Source: Flavobacteriales bacterium | GTDB lineage: Bacteria > Bacteroidota > Bacteroidia > Flavobacteriales_F > PHOS-HE28 | DNA length: 54,648 nucleotides | Direction of reading: 5' to 3' | Assembly: GCA_019638085.1 (NCBI GenBank) | Contig: JAHBUL010000024.1 | Coordinates: 1-54,648, forward strand | In this document: piece after piece, positions 1 through 7,880 of the stretch | Numbering within the stretch: position 1 is the stretch's first letter | How the letters are laid out: each line of letters starts with the position of its first letter | The notes under the pieces: model-generated | Told to the model about the DNA's origin: nothing | Databases searched by the model: none | What the model saw: only the letters and a program-made list of their open reading frames with translations | Position numbers and translations under genes: made by a program

Positions 1-1010
1 GGGATGATTTCGCTTCCGGCTCCGTGTCGCCTGCCGTCCCCTCGGCCAACCCGAACTACGGTAGTTCACACAGCTTCTGCCTGCCTACGGGCCCTGCTAA
101 CATCGCCCCCACCGAGTGCGGCATCTTCAACAACGCACTGGGCAATAAGGTGTATGCCAACAAGGTCATCGGTGCATCGAACTACCAGTTCGAGTTCTCC
201 GATCCCGATGCCGGATTCATGCGCCGCATTGCACGCCCGTACAACTACGTACACTTCTGGGACATGGTCACCAATCCGTTGATACCCGGCGTGAAGTACT
301 TCGCACGGGTGCGCACCGACCGCGATGGACCCATGCAGCAGGCTCACTTCGGAAGTGGCTGCGAGATGGGCTTGGGTGCGCCCCAGGTGGTTACCTGCTC
401 GGAGCTGATCCAAGCACCTGCCTATGGACACTCCTGCGACGAGACCCGCACCTTCAACACCAACAACAGCTTCATCTATGCTAAACCGGTAGTGGGTGCA
501 ACGGAGTACCAGTTCCGCATCACCAACGGTGGGGAAGGCTATGATCAGACCTTCACCCGCAGCACCTACATCCTGCAGTTGAAATGGAACCCCAACGTGG
601 CACCCCTGCTGCAGGACGGGTACACCTACAACGTGGAGATCAACGTGAAGGTGAACGGTGTGTATAGTGGTTTCTGCCCCAGCAGCTGCACCATCACCAT
701 CAATAACAGTGGCAACCGCCCAGAGGCCAGCATAAGCAAACACGCGGGCACTACCACCATGTGGCCAAACCCGGTGCGCGATGGACAGATCAACTTGAAC
801 ATCGATGGACTCTTGGATGCTGAAAAGCAGATCACCGTGGATATCCAGAATATCCATGGTAAGCAGGTCTTTGCCAAGGAGTTCGGAAACTCAGGTGAAC
901 GCTTCAACACCATTCTCAACCTCAGCAGCGAGATCGCCAGTGGGGTGTATATGGTGAACATTACCGTCAACGGGGAACGTACCGTGCAGCGCTTGAGCAT
1001 CATCCGGTAG
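1..1010 (+). CDS. C-terminal part of a T9SS-secreted surface protein (5' end outside window)
   Basis: The reading frame is open from the first base (first full codon at 3) to TAG at 1008-1010. It matches the last 336 residues of the next gene (1278-4319) at a constant offset of 3309 bp. By eye the first ~720 bp are identical, and the few substitutions cluster in the last ~290 bp, which encode the sorting domain. That domain starts near MWPNPVRDGQ and ends in VQRLSIIR, the usual T9SS type A pattern of PNP motif, beta-strands, GVYMV and a basic end. The product should be exported by Sec, then passed through the outer membrane by T9SS and anchored or released. The N-terminus, and whether it also carries the Cys-rich repeats of its neighbour, cannot be seen. 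Tandem paralogue of the next gene. Confidence 0.85.
   Translation, partial: DDFASGSVSPAVPSANPNYGSSHSFCLPTGPANIAPTECGIFNNALGNKVYANKVIGASNYQFEFSDPDAGFMRRIARPYNYVHFWDMVTNPLIPGVKYFARVRTDRDGPMQQAHFGSGCEMGLGAPQVVTCSELIQAPAYGHSCDETRTFNTNNSFIYAKPVVGATEYQFRITNGGEGYDQTFTRSTYILQLKWNPNVAPLLQDGYTYNVEINVKVNGVYSGFCPSSCTITINNSGNRPEASISKHAGTTTMWPNPVRDGQINLNIDGLLDAEKQITVDIQNIHGKQVFAKEFGNSGERFNTILNLSSEIASGVYMVNITVNGERTVQRLSIIR
1..1010 (+). repeat. Long direct repeat, copy 1 (copy 2 at 3310-4319)
   Basis: Ungapped match to 3310-4319 with no indels that I can find. Differences by eye sit only in the final third (for example AAGCAAACAC against AAGCCAACAC). Similarity continues past the stop codon into the terminator region (1011-1136 against 4320-4430) with small gaps. 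A recent duplication, or gene conversion between tandem paralogues, explains it. A repeat this long can also mislead short-read assembly. Confidence 0.9.
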
Positions 1011-1107
1011 GCTTCGGCACATCGGACCCTGAGACTTCGGTCCTGAGATTCTCGAAGGGCCGGTGGCACTAGAAGGGTCGAAGGATCGAAGAACCAACCA
1101 AAGCCGC

Positions 1108-1136
1108 AGGGCCGTTCCGAAAGGGGCGGTCCTTTT
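1108..1136 (+). terminator. Rho-independent terminator after the partial T9SS gene
   Basis: AGGGCCGTTCC (1108-1118), loop GAAA, then GGGGCGGTCCT (1123-1133) followed by TTT. The stem pairs throughout if G-T wobbles are allowed. It lies about 100 bp after the stop codon. A related hairpin follows the paralogue at 4395-4430. Confidence 0.7.
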
Positions 1137-1208
1137 AGCTTTCAAATCGTTCTATTCCGGAACTAATTCCGGACCTGTGGCTGCGAGAATGAGGACATCG
1201 AGAAAAAG

Positions 1209-1238
1209 TTGCCTCATTTCGGTCCATCCATTACTTTG
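1209..1238 (+). promoter_or_regulatory. Candidate Bacteroidota promoter for the Cys-rich repeat protein
   Basis: TTG at 1209-1211, a 19 bp spacer, then TTACTTTG at 1231-1238, one base off the TAnnTTTG -7 consensus. The spacing fits the TTG/-7 architecture known for Bacteroidota. The start codon is 39 bp downstream. Confidence 0.55.
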
Positions 1239-1277
1239 CCGCCTGACAATTCTCCATTCATCAAGCCCCAACCTTGA

Positions 1278-4200
1278 ATGACATTTCCCAAACTCCCGAT
1301 CGGAAGGCTCACTGCTGCTGCATTTTTCGCGATACTTTTTATTTCCACCACCGTCACGCGAGCGCAAGATGTGATACCATCCTCCGTTGATATCCGTGTG
1401 GTCCAAGGTGCCACATCCGACCAGCTGCTGCTTCAAATAAAATCGCACAGCACAGAGGATTTCGGGGGTGTGCTGAGTGCCCTGACCGTGACCATCCGAT
1501 ACGACAACACCGCTGGTGTCGCACTTGGGGCCGGTACAAGTTTCTGCAATGCGTGGAGTTCGTTCACCCCATCACCAGTGTTGGTGGACAATGACATTGC
1601 TTACCGTACATATAACGGCTTCGGATTGAACCGCTTGGATGACACCCCGTTTGACGGCGGGTGTGGACTGACCATCCCGGCTGAAACTTGGTTCACCGTC
1701 ACCACGCTGCCCATTTCGGGTTCCGCCTGTACACCGTTCACCGTAGGTAATGATGCGTTCACCACGGCAAACAACAGGAACTTCTACATGTCCATGAATG
1801 GCCATGATGTGACCGGGGTGGTGGATGGAGCCACCGTGAATGGTGGAGCTTGCGCACTGGATTGCGAAGGAACACCAGGGGGATCAGCGACCATAGGAAC
1901 TTCCTGCGATGATGGTGATGCGAACACGGGCAACGATGTTTATGATGCCAACTGTAACTGTGTAGGACAGGTGATCGACTGCGAAGGAACACCAGGAGGA
2001 TCGGCAACCATCGGTACGGCTTGTGACGACGGTGATGCAAACACAGGCAACGACACCTACGACGCCAACTGCAACTGCGTGGGACAGGCGATCGACTGCG
2101 AAGGCACACCAGGAGGATCAGCGACCATCGGTACGGCATGTGACGACGGTGATGCAAACACTGGCAACGACACCTACGACGCCAACTGTAACTGCGTTGG
2201 GCAGGCACTGGATTGCGAAGGAACACCAGGAGGATCAGCAACCATCGGTACATCCTGCGATGATGGTAATGCGAATACGGGCAACGATGTGTATGATGCC
2301 AATTGTAACTGTGTAGGACAGGCGATCGACTGCGAAGGCACACCAGGAGGATCAGCGACCATCGGTACGGCTTGTGACGACGGTGATGCAAACACTGGCA
2401 ACGACACCTACGACGCCAACTGTAACTGCGTGGGGCAGGCACTGGATTGCGAAGGAACACCAGGGGGATCGGCAACCGTCGGCACCCCCTGCGATGATGG
2501 TGACCCCAACACAGGTGGTGATATCTATGACGCTAATTGCAACTGCGTGGGCCAAGCGATCGACTGCGAAGGCACACCAGGAGGATCAGCAACCATCGGT
2601 ACGGCTTGTGACGACGGTGATGCAAACACCGGCAACGACACCTACGACGCCAACTGCAACTGCGTGGGACAGGCACTGGATTGCGAAGGAACACCAGGAG
2701 GCTCAGCGACCATCGGTACGGCTTGTGACGACGGCGATGCAAACACTGGCAACGACACCTACGATGCCAACTGCAACTGCGTGGGCCAAGTGATCGACTG
2801 CGAAGGCACACCAGGCGGCTCAGCGACCATCGGTACGGCTTGCGACGACGGTGACGCGAACACCGAAAACGATGTCTACGATGCCAACTGCAACTGCACG
2901 GGATCCCCTATCGGCACCCTTGACTGCGAAGGTGTTCTGAATGGTCCAGCACTGCCCGGCACCACATGTGATGATGGCAATGCGGCAACGACCAACGACT
3001 TGTGGAACGCTAACTGCGTTTGTGCGGGCACCCCTGTGGGGCCTTGTGGAGGCGATCAAGTGATGGTCGTTATCAACACGGATGATAACGGTACGGAGAT
3101 CACATGGGAGATCACGGATGCCACGAATAGCGTGATCGCTTCGGGAGGCCCCGCTGCCGGTCAGGATAACATGGTGGTAAGCGAAGCTGCCTGCTTGGGC
3201 TCGGCACCCACGAGCGCCTGCTACGGCTTCAAGCTGATGGATAGCTTCGGTGACGGCATCGTTGGCGGTGGATGGGAATTGCGCAGCATGAGCGGCGAGC
3301 TCCTCCTCCGGGATGATTTCGCTTCCGGCTCCGTGTCGCCTGCCGTCCCCTCGGCCAACCCGAACTACGGTAGTTCACACAGCTTCTGCCTGCCTACGGG
3401 CCCTGCTAACATCGCCCCCACCGAGTGCGGCATCTTCAACAACGCACTGGGCAATAAGGTGTATGCCAACAAGGTCATCGGTGCATCGAACTACCAGTTC
3501 GAGTTCTCCGATCCCGATGCCGGATTCATGCGCCGCATTGCACGCCCGTACAACTACGTACACTTCTGGGACATGGTCACCAATCCGTTGATACCCGGCG
3601 TGAAGTACTTCGCACGGGTGCGCACCGACCGCGATGGACCCATGCAGCAGGCTCACTTCGGAAGTGGCTGCGAGATGGGCTTGGGTGCGCCCCAGGTGGT
3701 TACCTGCTCGGAGCTGATCCAAGCACCTGCCTATGGACACTCCTGCGACGAGACCCGCACCTTCAACACCAACAACAGCTTCATCTATGCTAAACCGGTA
3801 GTGGGTGCAACGGAGTACCAGTTCCGCATCACCAACGGTGGGGAAGGCTATGATCAGACCTTCACCCGCAGCACCTACATCCTGCAGTTGAAATGGAACC
3901 CCAACGTGGCACCCCTGCTGCAGGACGGGTACACCTACAACGTGGAGATCAACGTGAAGGTGAACGGTGTGTATAGTGGTTTCTGCCCCAGCAGCTGCAC
4001 CATCACCATCAATAACAGTGGCAACCGCCCTGAGGCCAGCATAAGCCAACACGCGGGCACTACCACCATGTGGCCAAACCCGATGCGCGATGGACAGATC
4101 AACTTGAACATCGATGGAATCCTGGATGCTGAACAGCAGATCACCGTGGATATCCAGGATATCCATGGTAAGCAGGTCTTTGCCAAGGAGTTCGGAAACA

Positions 4201-4319
4201 CAGGTGAACGCTTCAACACCATCCTCAACCTCAGCAGCGAGATCGCCAGTGGGGTGTATATGGTGAACATTACCGTCAACGGGGAACGTACCGTGCAGCG
4301 GTTGAGCATCATCCGGTAG
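1278..4319 (+). CDS. T9SS-sorted surface protein with ten Cys/Asp-rich repeats
   Basis: 1013 residues. Residues 1-29 are a signal peptide ending TRAQ. Residues ~30-190 form a beta-rich domain, perhaps cohesin- or Ig-like (low confidence). From residue 195 come ten repeats of ~39 residues, nine nearly identical and the tenth diverged. Each has four Cys and an acidic stretch CDDGDANTGND that resembles calcium-binding Asp loops of thrombospondin type 3 repeats; calcium binding is inference. A beta-sandwich with SFGDGI follows, then a ~220-residue ectodomain, then a T9SS type A sorting domain from MWPNPMRDGQ to RLSIIR. Probably an adhesive or structural cell-surface protein; no catalytic motif seen. 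The last 1010 bp duplicate the upstream gene. The start at 1278 gives a clean signal peptide. Confidence 0.88.
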   Translation: MTFPKLPIGRLTAAAFFAILFISTTVTRAQDVIPSSVDIRVVQGATSDQLLLQIKSHSTEDFGGVLSALTVTIRYDNTAGVALGAGTSFCNAWSSFTPSPVLVDNDIAYRTYNGFGLNRLDDTPFDGGCGLTIPAETWFTVTTLPISGSACTPFTVGNDAFTTANNRNFYMSMNGHDVTGVVDGATVNGGACALDCEGTPGGSATIGTSCDDGDANTGNDVYDANCNCVGQVIDCEGTPGGSATIGTACDDGDANTGNDTYDANCNCVGQAIDCEGTPGGSATIGTACDDGDANTGNDTYDANCNCVGQALDCEGTPGGSATIGTSCDDGNANTGNDVYDANCNCVGQAIDCEGTPGGSATIGTACDDGDANTGNDTYDANCNCVGQALDCEGTPGGSATVGTPCDDGDPNTGGDIYDANCNCVGQAIDCEGTPGGSATIGTACDDGDANTGNDTYDANCNCVGQALDCEGTPGGSATIGTACDDGDANTGNDTYDANCNCVGQVIDCEGTPGGSATIGTACDDGDANTENDVYDANCNCTGSPIGTLDCEGVLNGPALPGTTCDDGNAATTNDLWNANCVCAGTPVGPCGGDQVMVVINTDDNGTEITWEITDATNSVIASGGPAAGQDNMVVSEAACLGSAPTSACYGFKLMDSFGDGIVGGGWELRSMSGELLLRDDFASGSVSPAVPSANPNYGSSHSFCLPTGPANIAPTECGIFNNALGNKVYANKVIGASNYQFEFSDPDAGFMRRIARPYNYVHFWDMVTNPLIPGVKYFARVRTDRDGPMQQAHFGSGCEMGLGAPQVVTCSELIQAPAYGHSCDETRTFNTNNSFIYAKPVVGATEYQFRITNGGEGYDQTFTRSTYILQLKWNPNVAPLLQDGYTYNVEINVKVNGVYSGFCPSSCTITINNSGNRPEASISQHAGTTTMWPNPMRDGQINLNIDGILDAEQQITVDIQDIHGKQVFAKEFGNTGERFNTILNLSSEIASGVYMVNITVNGERTVQRLSIIR
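1860..3043 (+). repeat. In-frame tandem repeat, 117 bp period, ten units
   Basis: Units begin with the Asp codon of DCEG at 1860, 1977, 2094, 2211, 2328, 2445, 2562, 2679, 2796 and 2922. The first eight are exactly 117 bp, the ninth ~126 bp, and the tenth is degenerate. Two sequence flavours alternate: units 1 and 4 share NDVYD with GTSCDD; units 2, 3, 5, 7 and 8 share NDTYD with GTACDD. This suggests expansion by duplication of multi-unit blocks. Unit number is likely to vary between strains. Confidence 0.92.
3310..4319 (+). repeat. Long direct repeat, copy 2 (copy 1 at 1-1010)
   Basis: Encodes the shared ectodomain and sorting domain of the two tandem T9SS paralogues. Offset from copy 1 is exactly 3309 bp with no gaps. 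Confidence 0.9.
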
Positions 4320-4394
4320 GCTTCGGCACATCGGACCCTGAGACTTCGGTCCCTGAGGTTCCCGAAGGGCCGGAAGGTCGAAGAACCAACCAAA

Positions 4395-4430
4395 GCCGCA
4401 GGGCCGTTCTGAAAGGAATGGCCTTGCGGC
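4395..4430 (+). terminator. Strong hairpin, probable terminator
   Basis: GCCGCAGGGCCGTTCT (4395-4410) pairs with AGGAATGGCCTTGCGGC (4414-4430), with one-base irregularities. It lies 75 bp after the stop codon. There is only a short T-run after it. It is the counterpart of the 1108-1136 terminator. Confidence 0.6.
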
Positions 4431-4920
4431 ATTTCCAACCGTTCCAACGGGTGCTGATTCCTATACCTGTCGGCACTTCTAGAACCTTAGGGACCGATCG
4501 GGAGGGTTCGTGGACTTCACTCCTTCGTCATTTTGGCCTTTCGGCCCTCCGAGGACCTCAGGAGCTGATTGGACGAAAAATCACCCTTTATGGGTATTGC
4601 ACACCTCATTTCGATGTTCTTGCTTCGCACCGTGGAACAGACCCCACTGTCCGCTTCCCGTTGAAGGAGCACTTCGGGTGGCACTTATAGGGCACTTGGG
4701 CGGTCTGTCCACAGAATGGTAGCGCGGCAGTAGGCAACGGACGCGCTCCCGGCGAAGGCCTTTCCGGAAACGGAAGGGCCTTTCGCTATGCGTACGACGA
4801 ACGTACGTTAACACAAATAGCGCAGCCCGGTCCTCCAACAACAAAACCGACCCAAATGGATCGCGGGGTCCCAATTCAAGGTTCCCCTCCCGAGCAGCGC
4901 TGTGCTTTCTTTGGGCTTCC
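4431..4920. other. Gene-free spacer with one strong hairpin
   Basis: No convincing gene on either strand; the small open frames have no family resemblance. A hairpin lies at 4752-4786: GCGAAGGCCTTTCCG, loop GAAA, then CGGAAGGGCCTTTCGC, one bulge, possible bidirectional terminator. TTTCTTTG at 4906-4913, seven bases before the next start codon, is a one-mismatch -7 box and may drive the acyltransferase gene. Confidence 0.6.
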
Positions 4921-5811
4921 ATGGGCAAGCTCGGCTATTATTTATCACTTCCGCTGATCTACGGCATATCCATCCTGCCGTTCCGGGTCCTGTACATGCT
5001 CAGCGACCTGATGGAGTTCCTGTTGTTCCGCGTGGCCGGCTATCGATTGAAGGTGGTGCGGGACAATCTGCGGAACAGCTTTCCGGAAAAGAGCACGGTG
5101 GAATTGAAGCGCTTGGAGCTGGACTTCCGCCGCTGGTTCTGCGACCTGATGCTGGAGACCATCAAGACCCTCACCATCTCGCCTTCCTCTTTGGAGGACC
5201 GTATCGTGGTGGAAGGAGCAGATGTGCTCAAAAGCTATTACGACAAGGGCATTAGCGTGATCCTGGTGATGGGGCATTGGGGGAACTGGGAATTGGGCGG
5301 AGCACGATTCAGCCAACTCCCCTACCACAAGCTGAATGTGATCTATCACCCCCTGGAGAACGAGCAATTCGACAAGCTCTTTATCCGGATGCGCACCCGT
5401 CTTGGCAATGGGCTGTACCCCATGAAGGAAACCGTGAAGTGCATGCTGCGCGATCGTGGGGAAACAACGGCCACTGCCTTCATCGCCGATCAAACTCCTT
5501 CCCGGGACAACGCCTATTGGACCACCTTCCTCAACCAAGCCACGCCCGTCTTTTGGGGAACGGAGAAGATCGCGCAAAAGCTGGACCGTCCGATCATCTA
5601 CCTCGGCATCGATCGTCCGCAGCGTGGGCACTACATCATGCGTTTCGAGGTCCTGGAAACCGAGCCGAAGAATACTCCGGAGGGATACATCAGTGAACTC
5701 CATACCCGGCGGCTGGAACAGGACATCCGCAAGCGTCCTGCCATTTGGCTTTGGACGCACCGGAGGTGGAAGCATAGGCCTCCTGAGGGAAGCACACCCG
5801 ATCCGGGTTAA
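4921..5811 (+). CDS. Lipid A-type lysophospholipid acyltransferase (LpxL/HtrB family)
   Basis: 296 residues, normal for the family. An N-terminal hydrophobic segment (residues 5-40) anchors it in the inner membrane. The catalytic block GHWGNWELGG (~residues 119-128) is the HxxxxE motif of LpxL/LpxM acyltransferases. Later blocks include IADQTPS and FWGTEKIA (substrate pocket) and ExDIRKRPAIWLWTHRRWK near the C-terminus, typical of this family. It should transfer a fatty acyl chain to a lipid A precursor or another lysolipid at the cytoplasmic face. The next gene is a desaturase that starts 12 bp after the stop, so both probably shape envelope lipids. ATG 4921 begins the conserved region; no Shine-Dalgarno is seen. 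Confidence 0.9.
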   Translation: MGKLGYYLSLPLIYGISILPFRVLYMLSDLMEFLLFRVAGYRLKVVRDNLRNSFPEKSTVELKRLELDFRRWFCDLMLETIKTLTISPSSLEDRIVVEGADVLKSYYDKGISVILVMGHWGNWELGGARFSQLPYHKLNVIYHPLENEQFDKLFIRMRTRLGNGLYPMKETVKCMLRDRGETTATAFIADQTPSRDNAYWTTFLNQATPVFWGTEKIAQKLDRPIIYLGIDRPQRGHYIMRFEVLETEPKNTPEGYISELHTRRLEQDIRKRPAIWLWTHRRWKHRPPEGSTPDPG

Positions 5812-5816
5812 CTTTG
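5809..5816 (+). promoter_or_regulatory. -7 box (TAACTTTG) for the desaturase gene
   Basis: Exact match to TAnnTTTG, ending seven bases before ATG 5824. Its first three bases are the TAA stop of the acyltransferase gene, so the promoter overlaps the upstream coding end. A transcript from here would have an almost absent leader. Confidence 0.65.
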
Positions 5817-5823
5817 CACCAAT

Positions 5824-6804
5824 ATGCTTCAAGGTAAAGACCTCATTCTCGCCACCCGTGCCTATGCCAAGGAATACCGCGGCCGCAGCTGGTGGCACCT
5901 CATCATCACGCTGGTGGTGCTCGCTGCCGGATACACCGGCGTGTTCCTTCCTACCCCGATCTGGGCCAAGGTGGTCTGCGGTGTACTGGTCGCCCTTACG
6001 TTGGGCCGCATGTTCGTGATCTATCACGACTTCCTCCACCAGAGCATCCTACAGCACTCCAAGGCAGCCAAGGGCATATTCACCGTGTTCGGCTGGTTCA
6101 TGCTGGCACCGGTGAGCATTTGGGAGCGTAGCCACAACTACCACCACGCCCACAACAGCAAGCTATACACCAGCAGTATCGGCTCCTTCCCCATCGTTAC
6201 AAAGGAGAAATACCTCGCATCACCCAAGAGCGAACGTACCCTCTATATGTTCGTCCGTCACCCGATCACCATCGGGCTCGGATACATCTTCATGTTCCTC
6301 TATGGCATGTGCATCCGCTCCATGGTGAGCAACACCGGAAAGCATTGGGACAGCATCGTTGCCTTGGTCTTCCATTTCGCGGTTGGCACCACCATCTTCC
6401 TGCTCGCCGGTTGGCCAGGCCTGATCTTCGGTTTCATCGTGCCTTTCGTCATCAGCTTGGGCCTGGGATCCTATCTGTTCTATGCACAGCACAACTTCCC
6501 CGGTGTGAAATTCGCCGAGAAGGATGGCTGGACCTACCACGATGCAGCCCTCAGCAGCAGTAGCCACATGCATATGAGCCCGGTGATGCGGTGGTTCCTG
6601 GCCAATATCGGCTACCACCACATCCACCATCTCAACCCGCGTATTCCGTTCTATAGGCTACCGGAGGTGTATAAGGCCATTCCGGAGCTCCAGAAGGCAT
6701 CGGTGACCACACTTTGGCCTTGGGACGTGATCAAGTGCCTGCGCCTAAAGGTTTGGGATACCGCCCAACAGCGCATGGTGGGCCGTCGGGAGATCTACGC
6801 GTGA
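5824..6804 (+). CDS. Membrane fatty-acid desaturase
   Basis: 326 residues. All three histidine boxes of the membrane di-iron desaturases are present: HDFLH at 68-72, HNYHH at 104-108 and HHIHH at 265-269. Hydrophobic spans lie at ~26-42, ~48-64, ~150-166 and ~178-218, giving the usual hairpin membrane topology with the boxes on the cytoplasmic side. It should insert a double bond into an acyl chain using O2, iron and an electron donor that is not encoded here. The box spacing resembles delta-12/omega-6 type enzymes more than sphingolipid ones, but regiospecificity cannot be read from sequence. Start ATG follows a -7 box directly. The gene sits downstream of an acyltransferase, fitting a lipid-remodelling pair. 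Confidence 0.9.
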   Translation: MLQGKDLILATRAYAKEYRGRSWWHLIITLVVLAAGYTGVFLPTPIWAKVVCGVLVALTLGRMFVIYHDFLHQSILQHSKAAKGIFTVFGWFMLAPVSIWERSHNYHHAHNSKLYTSSIGSFPIVTKEKYLASPKSERTLYMFVRHPITIGLGYIFMFLYGMCIRSMVSNTGKHWDSIVALVFHFAVGTTIFLLAGWPGLIFGFIVPFVISLGLGSYLFYAQHNFPGVKFAEKDGWTYHDAALSSSSHMHMSPVMRWFLANIGYHHIHHLNPRIPFYRLPEVYKAIPELQKASVTTLWPWDVIKCLRLKVWDTAQQRMVGRREIYA

Positions 6805-6873
6805 CCCGTAAGCGGGCGGTGCGAACGGTCGTTCCGCTCCATCAACGGGGCCCTACTTCGCGTTTCAAGCTGC

Positions 6874-6881
6874 TACCTTCG
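6874..6881 (+). promoter_or_regulatory. -7 box (TACCTTCG) upstream of the ABC exporter pair
   Basis: TACCTTCG, the same octamer found before several other starts in this window. It ends 33 bases before ATG 6915. No clear TTG at the usual upstream spacing. Confidence 0.5.
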
Positions 6882-6914
6882 GCCCCTCCGTGGAATTAAG
6901 CCCGGGTCAACGGC

Positions 6915-7856
6915 ATGCTCGCAGTAGAGAACATTGTAAAACGTTTTGGCGATCACGTTGCGCTTGACGGCGTGAGCATGGAGATCCCTGAAGGGAAGAT
7001 CTTCGGCCTGCTCGGGCCGAATGGCGCAGGCAAGACCACCCTGATCCGCATCGTCACCCGCATCACCGGACCTGATTCAGGACGGGTGTTGTTGAACGGA
7101 AAGCTCATGACCGCCAAGGATGTGGAACTCATGGGCTACCTGCCGGAAGAGCGTGGCCTCTACAAGAAGATGAAGGTGGGCGAGCAGTCGCTCTATCTGG
7201 CCCGCCTGAAGGGCATGAGCAAGCAGGATGCGACCACGCAGCTCAAGGCATGGTTCGAGCGCTGGGAGATGTCGGGTTGGTGGAACAAGAAGGTGGAGGA
7301 ACTGAGCAAGGGCATGGCCCAGAAAGTACAGTTCATCACCACCGTGCTCCATCGTCCACAACTGCTCATACTTGACGAACCCTTCAGTGGCTTCGACCCC
7401 ATTAACGCCGAGCTGATCCGCACGGAGATCCTCCGCTTGAGCGCTGAAGGCGTCACGGTAATGCTCAGCACGCACAACATGGGCAGCGTGGAGGAATTGT
7501 GCGAGCATATTGCGCTCATCGACAAAAGCCATGTGGTGCTGGACGGAAGCGTGAAGGATATCCGCAAGCAATTCAGCAATGCCACGTACCGCGTGGAGTT
7601 CAAGGGGTCGTCAGTGGCATTCGCGAATGCCCTGGCCTACCACGGCGAACTGCTGGACCCCAAGCAGGATGGCGACTTCTGCACGGCCCGCGTCCGCTTG
7701 CTCCACAATGCCACCCTGAACAATGTACTGGCCGCCACACTGCCGGTGGCGCAGATCCTCGGGGTGCATGAGGAGGTACCCAGCATGCATGAGATCTTCA
7801 TCCGTGCGGTAAGCCACGTGGATCCTGCACAGGTTTCCACCGGTACCACTGAATGA
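6915..7856 (+). CDS. ABC transporter ATP-binding protein (NatA-like)
   Basis: 313 residues. Walker A is GPNGAGKT at 34-41; the signature is ELSKGMAQK, the LSKGM variant common in NatA-type exporters; Walker B is LLILDEP, followed by an H-loop in LSTHNMG. A C-terminal extension of ~90 residues after the ATPase core is typical of the DUF4162-containing branch. Cytoplasmic subunit that powers the permease encoded 24 bp downstream (7881-9221). The substrate is unknown; the pair resembles sodium or drug efflux systems of the ABC-2 class. Confidence 0.92.
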   Translation: MLAVENIVKRFGDHVALDGVSMEIPEGKIFGLLGPNGAGKTTLIRIVTRITGPDSGRVLLNGKLMTAKDVELMGYLPEERGLYKKMKVGEQSLYLARLKGMSKQDATTQLKAWFERWEMSGWWNKKVEELSKGMAQKVQFITTVLHRPQLLILDEPFSGFDPINAELIRTEILRLSAEGVTVMLSTHNMGSVEELCEHIALIDKSHVVLDGSVKDIRKQFSNATYRVEFKGSSVAFANALAYHGELLDPKQDGDFCTARVRLLHNATLNNVLAATLPVAQILGVHEEVPSMHEIFIRAVSHVDPAQVSTGTTE

Positions 7857-7880
7857 CCGTGACACGCAACGCTTAGGAAA

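Noticed and set aside
66..857. Long open frames antisense to the T9SS genes (also 3375-4331 and 1759-2475 on minus)
   Set aside because: They mirror GC-rich coding sequence and its repeats; no domain, signal peptide or promoter supports them.
1860..3043. Regularly spaced repeats that could suggest a CRISPR array
   Set aside because: The period is 117 bp, units are almost wholly identical without unique spacers, and the repeat is in frame inside a secreted protein.
4700..4790. tRNA-like stretch (GGTAGCGCGG followed by a strong hairpin)
   Set aside because: No T-loop consensus, no anticodon arm of proper spacing and no acceptor pairing could be found.
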